This document shows, one piece after another, positions 1 to 7,944 of a DNA stretch of 32,843 nucleotides. The DNA is from Chloroflexota bacterium (GTDB lineage: Bacteria; Chloroflexota; Dehalococcoidia; Lucifugimonadales; UBA2985): the NCBI GenBank assembly GCA_027622595.1, contig JAQBZZ010000017.1:1-32843 (forward strand), read 5' to 3'. Under the pieces are notes generated by a model, which was not told the origin of the DNA, made no database searches, and was given only the letters and a program-made list of their open reading frames with translations. Position numbers and translations under genes: made by a program. The stretch's first letter is position 1. The number at the start of each line of letters is the position of its first letter.

Positions 1-79
1 TTGTAAAGACATAACGGTAACACTACACTAGGGTGTTGGTGCATTTCGACATTCCCGGGGAATCGCATCACGGATTACA

Positions 80-108
80 TTGACTTACAAATGGCCCAGT
101 GATATAGT
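80..108 (+). promoter_or_regulatory. Promoter of the guaB3-like gene
   Basis: A -35 hexamer TTGACT (80-85) is separated by exactly 17 bp from a -10 hexamer TATAGT (103-108). Each differs from the sigma-70 consensus at one position. The expected transcription start is near 115, giving a 5' leader of roughly 24 nt before the ATG at 139. The ribosome-binding site AGGGGA lies at 127-132. Confidence 0.75.
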
Positions 109-138
109 CGCTCAAACACAATTGCTAGGGGATAGTCC

Positions 139-1278
139 ATGGAAGTTCCTCACCTAAAAGAACTCCGTAGAGCTTACGGCTTTGATGAAGTGGCTATCGT
201 CCCTGGGGACGTGACCGTAAACCCTGACCAGACAGATATAAACTTCTCACTGGGGAATTTTACCTTCTCCATCCCATTCCTGGCCTCTTCTCTGGATGCC
301 GTTGCTTCACCAAAATTCGCCATATGCGTTGGCAAAATGGGAGGCCTTGCAGTCCTCAACCTGGAGGGCATCTACACTCGCTATGACGACCCGGAAGCCG
401 TAATTCGGAGTATCGTCGAGGTACCCCAGGAGCAGGCTACCAAACTGCTTCAGAAGGTCTACTCTTCCCCCGTTAAGGACAACCTGATAGGTGAGAGAAT
501 AGAGGAGATCAAGAGAGCAGGCGTGACCTGCGCCGTGTCCATAACCCCAGCCAATGCCAAACGCCTGGCCCCCATTGCCGTTGAGGCCGGAGCGGACATC
601 CTGTTCATCCAGTCCACGGTCACCACGGCACGCCACCTATCGAAGAGCACCCAGGGTCTCGACCTGTCCGATATCTGCAAGCAGGTGCGTGCTCCCGTGG
701 TGGTCGGCAACACCGTCACCTATAGCGCCACCCTTGAGCTTATGGAGACGGGTGTCCAAGGAGTCCTGGTGGGCGTTGGACCGGGGGCAATTTGCACCAC
801 CCGCGAGGTGGAGGGAATAGGAGTGCCCCAGGTAACCGCCACCCTGGACTGCGCCGCCGCTCGTGAAGAGTACTTCCACCGCACGGGCCGGTACGTACCC
901 ATAATCACCGACGGAGGCATGCGCACAGGGGGTGACATCTGCAAAGCCATCGCCAGTGGGGCTGATGCCGTGATGTTGGGCACCACCTTCGCCCAGGCAG
1001 AGGAAGCTCCCGGTATGGGCTACAACTGGGGCATGGCAAGCTTTCACCCGGCCCTTCCAAGGGGCACCAGGATAAATGTAGGCTCTAAAGCTCCTCTAAA
1101 CCAACTGCTCTTCGGGCCGACCTCCATGACTGATGGAACCCAGAACCTGGAGGGAGCCTTGAGGGCGGCCATGGGCATGTGCGGCGCTTTCACTATAGCC
1201 GATATGCAACAGGCGGAGTTGGTTATGGCCCCGTCCATCAAGACCGAGGGCAAGTACTTCCAGCTAGCCGGACGCTGA
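139..1278 (+). CDS. guaB3: GuaB3 family IMP dehydrogenase-related protein
   Basis: This 379-residue protein is a TIM-barrel enzyme of the IMP dehydrogenase / GMP reductase superfamily. The catalytic loop GPGAICTTR is intact, with the thioimidate-forming cysteine at residue 219, followed by the conserved EVEGIGVPQVTA stretch. A phosphate-binding segment (ITDGGMRTGGDICKAIASG) and GADAVMLGTTFA follow. There is no pair of CBS domains, and the length is about 100 residues below classical GuaB, which fits the GuaB3 subgroup. The family is expected to act on IMP or XMP in guanine nucleotide synthesis in the cytoplasm, but whether this member is a true dehydrogenase cannot be told from sequence. AGGGGA at 127-132 supports the ATG at 139. 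The gene is monocistronic, with its own promoter and a repeat-bearing gap downstream. Confidence 0.85.
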   Translation: MEVPHLKELRRAYGFDEVAIVPGDVTVNPDQTDINFSLGNFTFSIPFLASSLDAVASPKFAICVGKMGGLAVLNLEGIYTRYDDPEAVIRSIVEVPQEQATKLLQKVYSSPVKDNLIGERIEEIKRAGVTCAVSITPANAKRLAPIAVEAGADILFIQSTVTTARHLSKSTQGLDLSDICKQVRAPVVVGNTVTYSATLELMETGVQGVLVGVGPGAICTTREVEGIGVPQVTATLDCAAAREEYFHRTGRYVPIITDGGMRTGGDICKAIASGADAVMLGTTFAQAEEAPGMGYNWGMASFHPALPRGTRINVGSKAPLNQLLFGPTSMTDGTQNLEGALRAAMGMCGAFTIADMQQAELVMAPSIKTEGKYFQLAGR

Positions 1279-1382
1279 TAGTCACAGTAGTCTCCTCTCC
1301 TCCCCAAAACGGTAACACCGCAATCCTTCCTATCCCATCATTGGAGTTCCTGTACCCTATCCAGGATAATATTCCCAGGAGC

Positions 1383-1513
1383 CTTGCCCAAAAAGTAGAA
1401 CCTACCATGTCACCCTGAGTCCTTCGCCTTGGCTCAGGATAAACTCCGCGAAGGGTCTGGGGTAGCGGGGCTATGTTGAGCACGTTGAAACCCCACCCTA
1501 GATTTTAGGCAAG
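1383..1513. repeat. MITE-like dispersed repeat, shorter copy
   Basis: This 131-bp segment is a shorter version of the element at 7728-7906. Both begin with CTTGCCCAA, continue through a nearly identical stretch of about 100 bp (ACCATGTCACCCTGAG, then CTCAGGATAAACTCCGCGAA, then GGGTCTGGGGTAGCGGGGCT) and end with the inverse of the starting bases (GGCAAG at 1508-1513). This copy lacks about 50 bp near its right end. It contains no gene. The rest of 1279-1623 shows nothing recognisable. Confidence 0.7.
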
Positions 1514-1623
1514 GCCATTCCCAGGATAACTTTCTTGGAAAAGAGTGCCGCCTATAATGCAAGGAGCAAAGCAATGGTAGAGAACCCTTGCTTAAAAAAT
1601 GGGAATTCCACTCAGATAATACT

Positions 1624-1827
1624 TCAGTTACCCATGCAGCGAACTATCTGGCCTTGGCCGTCCGTGTAGAGGTAGTGGGTCTCACCGTTTTGCTCCGGAC
1701 AGTCACGCTGTGTTTGTATTGTAAGCAGACTGGGCCCAGGCCCGGCCAAGACGCTAGCTGCCATGTTGGCCAGGGTCAACAGCAACGCCAAGACCATGGC
1801 GATCCCAAGTTTCTTGAGTCTCCTCAC
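1624..1827 (-). CDS. Small secreted protein, function unknown
   Basis: This 67-residue product starts at a GTG (first base 1827) placed 5 nt after a perfect AGGAGG, which is why that start is chosen over an in-frame ATG 21 nt upstream. The N-terminus is a textbook signal peptide. Basic residues (RRLKK) are followed by a hydrophobic core of about 16 residues (MVLALLLTLANMAASVL) and a likely signal peptidase I site, SVLA-GPG. The mature part is only about 40 residues, has two cysteines (in RDCPEQ and at the C-terminal RCMGN) that could form one disulphide, and is hydrophilic. No family was recognised. A strong promoter, a structured leader and a palindromic operator candidate lie upstream, which argues that the gene is real and regulated. 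It is convergent with guaB3 and divergent from argF. Confidence 0.6.
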   Translation of the reverse strand: MRRLKKLGIAMVLALLLTLANMAASVLAGPGPSLLTIQTQRDCPEQNGETHYLYTDGQGQIVRCMGN

Positions 1828-1867
1828 CGCAGCCTCCTTCTCCCACATTTCTCTGGACAGGGATAGG

Positions 1868-1956
1868 ACTGCGGCTTTACGCAGTTGAGTCGGCTGAGAG
1901 GGCTGTTAATCACCCCCGAGTCTTTCTGCTACTGGGTCGCCCAGGTAGCCTGAGCA
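1868..1956 (-). promoter_or_regulatory. Structured 5' UTR of the small secreted protein gene
   Basis: The untranslated leader between the promoter at 2002-2029 and the GTG at 1827 is about 168 nt and contains two clear stem-loops. One is a perfect 6-bp stem with a 6-nt loop at 1868-1885 (arms ACTGCG and CGCAGT). The other is at 1929-1948, an 8-bp stem with a one-base bulge around TGGG-TCG-CCCA, extended by outer pairs TGCT/AGCA at 1927-1930 and 1953-1956. It resembles a cis-regulatory RNA in layout, but no known riboswitch class was matched. Confidence 0.35.
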
Positions 1957-2001
1957 GTAGTTGGAGCATGACCTGAACTACATAAGGCACCTGATGACAC
2001 T

Positions 2002-2029
2002 ATTGTAAAACTGCGCATAGTTCTGTCAA
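2002..2029 (-). promoter_or_regulatory. Promoter of the small secreted protein gene
   Basis: Read on the minus strand, a perfect TTGACA (2029-2024) is followed after 16 bp by TACAAT (2007-2002). The expected start is near 1995. This is one of the strongest promoter matches in the window and points towards the secreted-protein gene, away from argF. Confidence 0.65.
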
Positions 2030-2042
2030 CTTAACTGAACTC

Positions 2043-2068
2043 AACGTTAGTTAATGTTAACTAACGTT
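2043..2068. promoter_or_regulatory. Perfect 26-bp palindrome, operator candidate
   Basis: AACGTTAGTTAA (2043-2054), TG, then TTAACTAACGTT (2057-2068) form a perfect inverted repeat of 12-bp arms with a 2-bp centre. It ends 14 bp upstream of the -35 hexamer of the minus-strand promoter and about 180 bp upstream of the argF promoter. AT-rich short-spaced palindromes of this kind are typical binding sites for dimeric repressors or activators. Its placement just upstream of the -35 favours activation, or looping with a second site. The regulator is not identifiable here. Confidence 0.55.
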
Positions 2069-2248
2069 ACTTACACTTTCTGTCCTCCATCTTTTCCTAA
2101 GTCAGGGTCCTCTATGCACCTCCTGACAGTTTCCGCTATTAATTCTGCAATATGGACCTACTCATTGACAACATAAATCGGAATCCACGCACATAGTCCA
2201 CCGATACCGGCAATCCTTGGCACCTCACTCTGATTCTCTACCCCTTTC

Positions 2249-2257
2249 TGCTATAAT
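2249..2257 (+). promoter_or_regulatory. Extended -10 promoter of the argF operon
   Basis: TGCTATAAT (2249-2257) is a perfect extended -10 element (TGnTATAAT). No good -35 lies 17 bp upstream, as expected for extended -10 promoters. The start would be near 2264, giving a leader of about 20 nt that carries GGAGGA at 2275-2280, 4 nt before the argF ATG. Confidence 0.65.
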
Positions 2258-2284
2258 CTGTACTTACTGCACCCGGAGGACACG

Positions 2285-3196
2285 ATGAAATCAAAACACC
2301 TCCTATCCATTGCTGATCTCACTTCCCAGGAGATATTGGGCCTGATCCAGAGTGCTGTGACACTCAAGAAGGAGACTGCACCCCCAGTTCTAGCGGGGAA
2401 GTCCGTAGCCCTTCTCTTCGAGAAGCCCTCGCTGAGAACCAGGGTGACCTTCGACGTGGCGGTTCATCAGCTGGGAGGCCACCCTATTTACCTTGGACGG
2501 GACGAAGTGGGACTGGGAGTCAGGGAGCCCCCGGCTGACATAGCCAGGGTCCTATCCCGCTACGTCAGCGCTCTGGTGGTGCGCACATTCGCCCAGAGCA
2601 CCCTGGAGACCCTGGCTCGCTACGCTTCCGTGCCTGTGATAAACGCCCTCTCCAACGACGAGCATCCGTGCCAGGCCCTGGCAGACCTGCTCACCATCTA
2701 TGAGAAGAAGGGCGACTTGAAAAACGTAAAAATTGCCTACATAGGCGATGGCAACAACGTGGCTGCCAGCCTGGCCCTTGCTGCCGCCAGCGTAGGAGCC
2801 AACTTCGCCATTGCCTCTCCATCGGGATATCACATACCCACCCCGGTGATGGAGAAGGCGCGGGCAAGGGCGCGGGATAACGGAGGTGATCTAACTCTCT
2901 CGGAGAGCCCTCAAGAAGTGGTCGCAAATGCGGACGTTATCTACACCGATGTCTGGGTAAGCATGGGGCAGGAAGAGGAAACGGAGCGCAGGCGTATGGC
3001 TTTTGAGTCCTATAGAGTAGACCAGGGACTGCTGGCTCATGCCAAGCAGGGGGCTCTGTTTATGCATCCACTGCCCGCTCATCCTGGTGAGGAAATCTCA
3101 CCCGGCCTGCTGAAACATCCCCAGTCCGTGGTATTTGATCAGGCGGAGAACCGCCTCCATATCCAGAAGGCCATCCTGGCTGACATACTGGGTTAG
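2285..3196 (+). CDS. argF: Ornithine carbamoyltransferase
   Basis: The enzyme transfers the carbamoyl group from carbamoyl phosphate to ornithine to give citrulline in arginine synthesis. The 303-residue length is normal for the family. The carbamoyl-phosphate loop FEKPSLRTRVTF (SxRTR) lies near residue 48, HPCQALADL near residue 127, and the ornithine-type SMG loop (DVWVSMGQEEE) near residue 223, which separates it from aspartate carbamoyltransferase. The C-terminal signature, usually HCLPAHRGEE in this enzyme, reads HPLPAHPGEE here. The conserved cysteine that contacts the substrate is therefore replaced by proline, as in aspartate carbamoyltransferases. The start is supported by GGAGGA 4 nt upstream. 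It heads an operon with der, plsY and gpsA (gaps of 13, 0 and 12 nt). Confidence 0.88.
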   Translation: MKSKHLLSIADLTSQEILGLIQSAVTLKKETAPPVLAGKSVALLFEKPSLRTRVTFDVAVHQLGGHPIYLGRDEVGLGVREPPADIARVLSRYVSALVVRTFAQSTLETLARYASVPVINALSNDEHPCQALADLLTIYEKKGDLKNVKIAYIGDGNNVAASLALAAASVGANFAIASPSGYHIPTPVMEKARARARDNGGDLTLSESPQEVVANADVIYTDVWVSMGQEEETERRRMAFESYRVDQGLLAHAKQGALFMHPLPAHPGEEISPGLLKHPQSVVFDQAENRLHIQKAILADILG

Positions 3197-3209
3197 AATC
3201 CGTGAAGAA

Positions 3210-4532
3210 ATGACAAAGCCTTTAGTAGCAATCGTCGGTCGGCCCAACGTGGGCAAGTCCACCCTCTTCAACAGGCTGGTTGGGCAACCTGCGGCCATTG
3301 TCTCTGACGTGCCTGGCACCACCAGGGACAGGGTGACCGCCACCATCCCGTGGAAAGACCAATCTCTCATACTCGTCGATACGGGCGGCATTGAGGTCGC
3401 ACCCACCTCAGACCTTTGGGAAAAGGTGAGGGCGCAGGTGGAAATGGCCATAGAGGAGGCCGACGCCATCATCTTCCTGACAGACGTCGTGGATGGGATT
3501 ACGCCTGCGGACATGGAGATCGCTCAGTCCCTGCGTCTGAGGGCAAAGCCCATGATGCTGGCGGTGAACAAGGTGGACAACCCGAAGAGAGAGCTGGATG
3601 CTATGGAGTTCTATGCTCTTGGCCTGGGAGACCCCTTGCCCATCAGCGCATACCACAATCTGGGTATGAGGAACCTTCTGGCTCAGCTGGATAGTCTGCT
3701 GGCAGAACCATCTGAGGACAATGATACCCCGGGAGACATGAGGCTCGCCATAGTGGGCCGCCCCAACGTCGGCAAGTCTCTGCTCCTCAATACCATCCTG
3801 GGACACGAGCGCTCTATCGTCTCACCCATACCGGGAACCACCCGAGATGCCATAGACATATCCTTCGATTTTGCCGGCAAGCCCGTTTCGTTGATAGATA
3901 CCGCCGGGGTAAGACGGCGGGGAAGCATTGAGCCTGGTATCGAGAAAGACAGCGTTTTGAGGGCCGTAAGAGCCATCGAGCGTTCCAACGTATGCCTCCT
4001 TGTCATCGACGCCACAGAGGGCGTCACCGCCCAGGATACCCACATCGCAGGGCAGGTCATGGACACGTACAAAGGGGTGGTGGTGGTGGTGAACAAGTGG
4101 GACCTGGTTGATAAAGATATGGATATGAATAAAGAGAAGATGGCAGCGGAAGTGCGCCGCATGCTGAAGTTTATCCCATACGCTCCAATCTGCTTTACAT
4201 CCGCCCTAAAGGGAACAGGCGTGCAGAATGTAATGGAAACGGCGCTGAACGTCTATCAGCATGGAACCAAGATAGTGGGCAGAGGAGTCCTGGAAAGAAC
4301 GCTAATGTCAGCAGTGGCGGCCCACGCGCCGTCCGGCCGGGGTGGACATGCCCTCAAGATATATCGCATTTACCAGAGGGGCGCCAGTCCACCTACATTT
4401 GTGACCTTCGTCAATAACCCGTCGCTGGTCCACTTTTCCTACCAGCGGTACATCGAGAACCAGATCCGTTCAGCGTTCGGCTTTGCGGGAAACCCGCTTC
4501 ATCTGATATTCTCAACCAGAGGTAAGGGATAA
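3210..4532 (+). CDS. der: Ribosome biogenesis GTPase Der (EngA)
   Basis: This 440-residue protein contains two consecutive GTPase domains and a C-terminal KH-like domain, the diagnostic layout of Der, which assists maturation of the 50S subunit. The first Walker A motif GRPNVGKS is at residues 10-17, with DTGG and NKVD following. The second GRPNVGKS is near residues 183-190, with DTAG and NKWD following. The KH-like domain occupies roughly the last 90 residues (RTLMSAVAAHAPSGRGGHALK, shortened: SGRGGHALKIYR). The start is the ATG at 3210, 13 nt after argF; a longer in-frame reading starting inside argF adds residues with no family counterpart. The stop codon directly abuts the GTG of plsY, suggesting translational coupling. 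Confidence 0.95.
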   Translation: MTKPLVAIVGRPNVGKSTLFNRLVGQPAAIVSDVPGTTRDRVTATIPWKDQSLILVDTGGIEVAPTSDLWEKVRAQVEMAIEEADAIIFLTDVVDGITPADMEIAQSLRLRAKPMMLAVNKVDNPKRELDAMEFYALGLGDPLPISAYHNLGMRNLLAQLDSLLAEPSEDNDTPGDMRLAIVGRPNVGKSLLLNTILGHERSIVSPIPGTTRDAIDISFDFAGKPVSLIDTAGVRRRGSIEPGIEKDSVLRAVRAIERSNVCLLVIDATEGVTAQDTHIAGQVMDTYKGVVVVVNKWDLVDKDMDMNKEKMAAEVRRMLKFIPYAPICFTSALKGTGVQNVMETALNVYQHGTKIVGRGVLERTLMSAVAAHAPSGRGGHALKIYRIYQRGASPPTFVTFVNNPSLVHFSYQRYIENQIRSAFGFAGNPLHLIFSTRGKG

Positions 4533-5186
4533 GTGACGTTCTGGCTGCTGGTTCCTCTCTGCTATCTCCTGGGAGCCGTTCCCTTTGGCCTTCTCGTAGC
4601 ACGGCTCGTCCGGCGCATTGACGTACGCCAGTACGGGAGCGGCAACACGGGAATGACCAACGTCCTGCGTACATTGGGAGTGTGGCCGGCCCTGGCGGTG
4701 CTTGTGCTTGATGTAGGGAAGGGCATCCTCGCCGTAGTCCTGGCCAAGATTATCGACCCGTCACCATCTCTGGAGGTTGCTGTAGCCCTCTCCGTGCTGG
4801 TTGGTCACAACTGGTCAATCTTTCTACGGTTTAAGGGAGGAAAGGGCAGCGCCACAGGGATCGGCTCATTCTGCGCCCTATCACCCATAGCAGGTCTCAT
4901 AATGATGGCGGTCGGCCTTCCCTTCATCGCCCTCTTCCGATACGTCTCACTCGGCTCCATAATAGGGGCGGTCACGGCCGTAGTGTCCATGTTTCTTCTG
5001 GCGTTGCTTGCTCCGTCCCTTCCTCTCGGAGTTTCCTCTTTAATCTATGTCCTGTACCCCGCCATAGGAGCCCCCATTGTGCTGTTCAAGCACCGCGAGA
5101 ACATCTTCCGCCTCATGAAAGGCCGGGAGCACAAGCTGGGCGAATCGATAAACGTGAGCGACTCCCCCCTGGGAACCTCCGGTTAG
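4533..5186 (+). CDS. plsY: Glycerol-3-phosphate acyltransferase PlsY
   Basis: This integral membrane enzyme (217 residues) uses acyl phosphate to acylate glycerol-3-phosphate at position 1, the first step of phospholipid synthesis. The three family motifs are visible: GSGNTGMTNVLR near residue 35, HNWSIFLRFKGGKGSATGIG near residue 91, and a C-terminal HRENIFRLMKGRE. Several hydrophobic helices alternate with these cytoplasmic loops. The GTG start immediately follows the der stop codon. The neighbouring gpsA supplies the substrate, so the pair makes metabolic sense. Confidence 0.93.
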   Translation: MTFWLLVPLCYLLGAVPFGLLVARLVRRIDVRQYGSGNTGMTNVLRTLGVWPALAVLVLDVGKGILAVVLAKIIDPSPSLEVAVALSVLVGHNWSIFLRFKGGKGSATGIGSFCALSPIAGLIMMAVGLPFIALFRYVSLGSIIGAVTAVVSMFLLALLAPSLPLGVSSLIYVLYPAIGAPIVLFKHRENIFRLMKGREHKLGESINVSDSPLGTSG

Positions 5187-5198
5187 GGCACGGTCTTA

Positions 5199-6218
5199 AT
5201 GGTGGCGAAGGTCTCCATAATAGGCACTACCAGCTGGGGAACAACCCTGGCTATGATACTGGCCCGTAACGGCTCCGACGTGCTGCTGTTTGCCCGCACT
5301 CAGGAAGAGGCCGCAGCATTGGAAAGCGCCGGGGAGAACCTGCGACTGCTGCCTGGATTCCCCTTTCCGCCGAGTATGCACGCCACCGCGTCCGCAGAAG
5401 CGGCCCTGTCCGGAGCAGACATGGTGGTCATGGTTGTGCCCTCACGGAGCCTTCGAGAGAATATCCGCGGTCTGCTGCCCCACCTGGACCACCGATCCAT
5501 ATTGCTGAGCGCCACCAAGGGCCTGGAAAAGACTTCGGCAAACCGCATGAGTCAGGTCATGGAGGAGGAGCTGCCAGAGGCTTTCCACTCCCGTATCGGT
5601 GTACTTTCCGGCCCCAACCTCGCCAAGGAGATAGCCCAGGGGATGCCTGCCTCCACCGTCATCGCCTCCCGTGATGAAAGCGTCGCCCTGAGAGCACAGG
5701 AGCTTTTCATGTCCCCCGTCTTCAGGGTATATACCAACACCGACGTGGTCGGGGTGGAGCTTGGCGGAGCCTTAAAGAACATCATCGCCCTCGGAGCTGG
5801 AATCAGCGACGGCCTGAGCTATGGGGACAATGGAAAGGCCGCATTCATCACCCGCGGGCTTGTGGAGATAACCCGCCTTGGAGTCGCTGCCGGAGCCAAC
5901 CCACTCACCTTCGCAGGACTGACCGGCCTTGGAGACCTTGTGGCCACCTGCTCCAGCCCCCTCAGCAGGAACAGGTACGTTGGAGAACAACTGGCCTCAG
6001 GGAGGAAACTGGAGGAGATTCTGGCCTCCATGAAAAACGTGGCCGAAGGGGTGGGCACCACCGTTGGCGCTCTCCAACTGGCCTCCAGACTGAATGTGGA
6101 TATGCCGTTGACCCAGGCACTCAGCACCGTCCTGTTCCAGGGCATGGACGCGCGGCAGGCGGTGATGGGACTCATGAGCCGCGCTCCAATACCTGAGTGG
6201 TCTGGGATTCAAGCCTAG
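5199..6218 (+). CDS. gpsA: Glycerol-3-phosphate dehydrogenase [NAD(P)+]
   Basis: This 339-residue cytoplasmic enzyme reduces dihydroxyacetone phosphate to sn-glycerol-3-phosphate for the neighbouring PlsY. The N-terminal Rossmann fold begins VSIIGTTSWGTTLA. Most relatives have GAGSWG here, so the second glycine of GxGxxG is threonine. Further family signatures are SATKGLEK, SGPNLAKEI, the catalytic-lysine segment VELGGALKNIIALGAG, and GLTGLGDLVATCSS with SRNRYVGE. The C-terminal residues EWSG close the protein. The start ATG at 5199 has only a weak ribosome-binding site, consistent with coupling to plsY 12 nt upstream. Confidence 0.93.
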   Translation: MVAKVSIIGTTSWGTTLAMILARNGSDVLLFARTQEEAAALESAGENLRLLPGFPFPPSMHATASAEAALSGADMVVMVVPSRSLRENIRGLLPHLDHRSILLSATKGLEKTSANRMSQVMEEELPEAFHSRIGVLSGPNLAKEIAQGMPASTVIASRDESVALRAQELFMSPVFRVYTNTDVVGVELGGALKNIIALGAGISDGLSYGDNGKAAFITRGLVEITRLGVAAGANPLTFAGLTGLGDLVATCSSPLSRNRYVGEQLASGRKLEEILASMKNVAEGVGTTVGALQLASRLNVDMPLTQALSTVLFQGMDARQAVMGLMSRAPIPEWSGIQA

Positions 6219-6314
6219 AGATATAGCCGAGCCAGTAGACTCCCCGTTGCATTGTCGAATGCCCGACACTCCGTAGGTTGACCGATTTTTGACCTCATTA
6301 GCCCCTTGCCACGG

Positions 6315-6343
6315 TTGACGTTCTATACCAATTACCCTAGGCT
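6315..6343 (+). promoter_or_regulatory. Possible promoter of the M16 peptidase gene
   Basis: TTGACG (6315-6320) is followed at 17 bp by TAGGCT (6338-6343). The -35 is good and the -10 weak. It lies 50 bp upstream of the ATG at 6393 in the 174-bp gap after gpsA, so the peptidase may be transcribed separately from the argF operon. Confidence 0.35.
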
Positions 6344-6392
6344 ACCAGTAGAACACCATAATACTCAGAGATTGGATTTAAATTACTAGAAT

Positions 6393-7658
6393 ATGCACAA
6401 GAAGACCGTAACATCAAATGGACTCAGAATTCTCACCAGCCACATGCCCCATACCCAATCGGCAAGCATCGTATTCTATGTGGGCGCGGGTTCCCGGTAC
6501 GAGACCCCGGAAGAAGCTGGGATATCCCACTTCGTGGAGCACATGTGCTTCAAGGGCACTCCCCGCCGTCCCACATCCAAGGAGGTCAGCGAGGCCATCG
6601 AGGGAATCGGCGGAGTCCTGAACGCTGCAACAGACCGTGAGCTGACCACGTACTACTGCAAGGTCCCTGTGACCCACTTCCATGAGGCGCTGGATGTGCT
6701 CGCGGACATCGTCAAGGACCCCCTGATCGACCCTGAAGAGATGGAAAAGGAACGCCCCGTAATCCTGGAGGAGCTCTCCATGAGCTACGACGTTCCCAGC
6801 TACAGGGCCGACCTGCTGATAGACGAGGTCATGTGGCCCGACCAGCCAATGGGCAGGGACGTGGGAGGCACTCGTGAATCGGTACAAAACATAACCAGAG
6901 ACATGCTGATGCAGTACATGCACCGGCAGTACACCATTCCCAACATGGTGGTGAGCATAGCCGGCAACGTATCCGACGAAGAAGCCGTTGAAGCTGTAGA
7001 CCTTCGTTTTAGAGACTGGACCACCCACAAACCAGGCACCTGGTTTCCCGCCGAGGACGGCCAGTCGGCCCCCAGAATGAGCATGGAACGGCGCAAGACT
7101 GAGCAGGCGCACATCTGCATAGCCGTCAAGGGACTATCATCAACAGACCCGGACAGGTATGCCCTTGACCTGCTGAACGCCGTGCTTGGCGACGGCATGA
7201 GCAGCCGTCTATTCCTTGAACTGAGAGAGAACCAGAGCCTGGTCTACGATGTCCACTCCACCACCAGCCACCTGAAGGACTGCGGAACCTTCATTGCCTA
7301 TGCCGGAGTTGACCCCAAGAATGCCAACAAAGCCGTGCAAAGCATTCTCCATGAGATGCACCGGATTAAAGAGGGAGTGCCGGAGGAGGAGCTTCACAAG
7401 GCCAGAGAGTTCCTCAAGGGTCGCCTTGTGTTGCGAATGGAGGACAGTAGAAGTGTGGCGTCCTGGTTGGGAGCCCAGGAGCTTCTCCAGAACGAGGTGC
7501 TGACCGTTGAGCAGGTCTTGGCCAAGGTGGACTCCGTGACCACCGAAGACATGCGGAGAGTGGCCAACAGTCTGCTTGTTACCGAAAAGCTCAGCACGGC
7601 CATAGTCGGGCCATTTCGCAGCGACAAGGTATTTCAAGCGAACCTGAAGATTCAATAG
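6393..7658 (+). CDS. M16 family zinc metallopeptidase (processing peptidase-like)
   Basis: This 421-residue protein belongs to the pitrilysin/insulinase clan, single-subunit bacterial type (YmxG/PqqL-like). The inverted zinc motif HxxEH is intact as HFVEH (residues 46-50), with the distal glutamate provided by the EERPVILEEL-like segment (EKERPVILEELSM) about 75 residues later. The second domain carries GLSSTDPDRYALDLLNAVLG and GMSSRLFLELRE, typical of the substrate-binding half. No signal peptide is seen, so it is probably cytoplasmic. Family members degrade or process peptides; the substrate here is unknown. It ends 70 bp before a MITE-like repeat and is convergent with mgtE. Confidence 0.88.
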   Translation: MHKKTVTSNGLRILTSHMPHTQSASIVFYVGAGSRYETPEEAGISHFVEHMCFKGTPRRPTSKEVSEAIEGIGGVLNAATDRELTTYYCKVPVTHFHEALDVLADIVKDPLIDPEEMEKERPVILEELSMSYDVPSYRADLLIDEVMWPDQPMGRDVGGTRESVQNITRDMLMQYMHRQYTIPNMVVSIAGNVSDEEAVEAVDLRFRDWTTHKPGTWFPAEDGQSAPRMSMERRKTEQAHICIAVKGLSSTDPDRYALDLLNAVLGDGMSSRLFLELRENQSLVYDVHSTTSHLKDCGTFIAYAGVDPKNANKAVQSILHEMHRIKEGVPEEELHKAREFLKGRLVLRMEDSRSVASWLGAQELLQNEVLTVEQVLAKVDSVTTEDMRRVANSLLVTEKLSTAIVGPFRSDKVFQANLKIQ

Positions 7659-7727
7659 AGCGCGTCAGCGCTTGTATTGCGGCGTGGCATTGCCCCCAGT
7701 GTGGGACTCATTCGTTCCTCGCCTGAG

Positions 7728-7906
7728 CCTTGCCCAAGAAGCCGAGACTTACCATGTCACCCTGAGTCCTTCGCCTTGGCTCAGGATAAACTCCGCGAAG
7801 GGTCTGGGGTAGCGGGGCTATCCTGAGCACGTTGAAACCCCACCCCAGATTCTTCGTCGTCCTTCCTGTACGGGAAGGACTTCCTCAGAATGACATTTTG
7901 GGCAAG
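7728..7906. repeat. MITE-like dispersed repeat, full-length copy
   Basis: A 179-bp element without coding capacity fills the gap between the convergent M16 peptidase and mgtE genes. Its ends are inverted: CTTGCCCAA at 7728-7736 against TTGGGCAAG at 7898-7906. A second, inner pair ATGTCA...CTGAG against CTCAG...TGACAT lies just inside. It is nearly identical over about 100 bp to the copy at 1383-1513. It may also act as a bidirectional stem-loop between converging transcripts. Confidence 0.7.
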
Positions 7907-7944
7907 ACCCCTCGCCCGATTCAATTCTGAATTCACCCCACATA

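Noticed and set aside
1868-1956. Cyclic di-GMP riboswitch upstream of the small secreted protein gene
   Set aside because: A TAAAGCC-like stretch recalled the GEMM motif, but the conserved tetraloop-receptor and CACGCACAGGGCAAACC-like core are missing. Kept only as an unclassified structured leader.
5199-5240. Non-functional gpsA because of the altered GxGxxG
   Set aside because: The second glycine is threonine (GTTSWG), but all other signatures are intact and I believe related Chloroflexota proteins carry similar variants. Treated as a lineage feature.
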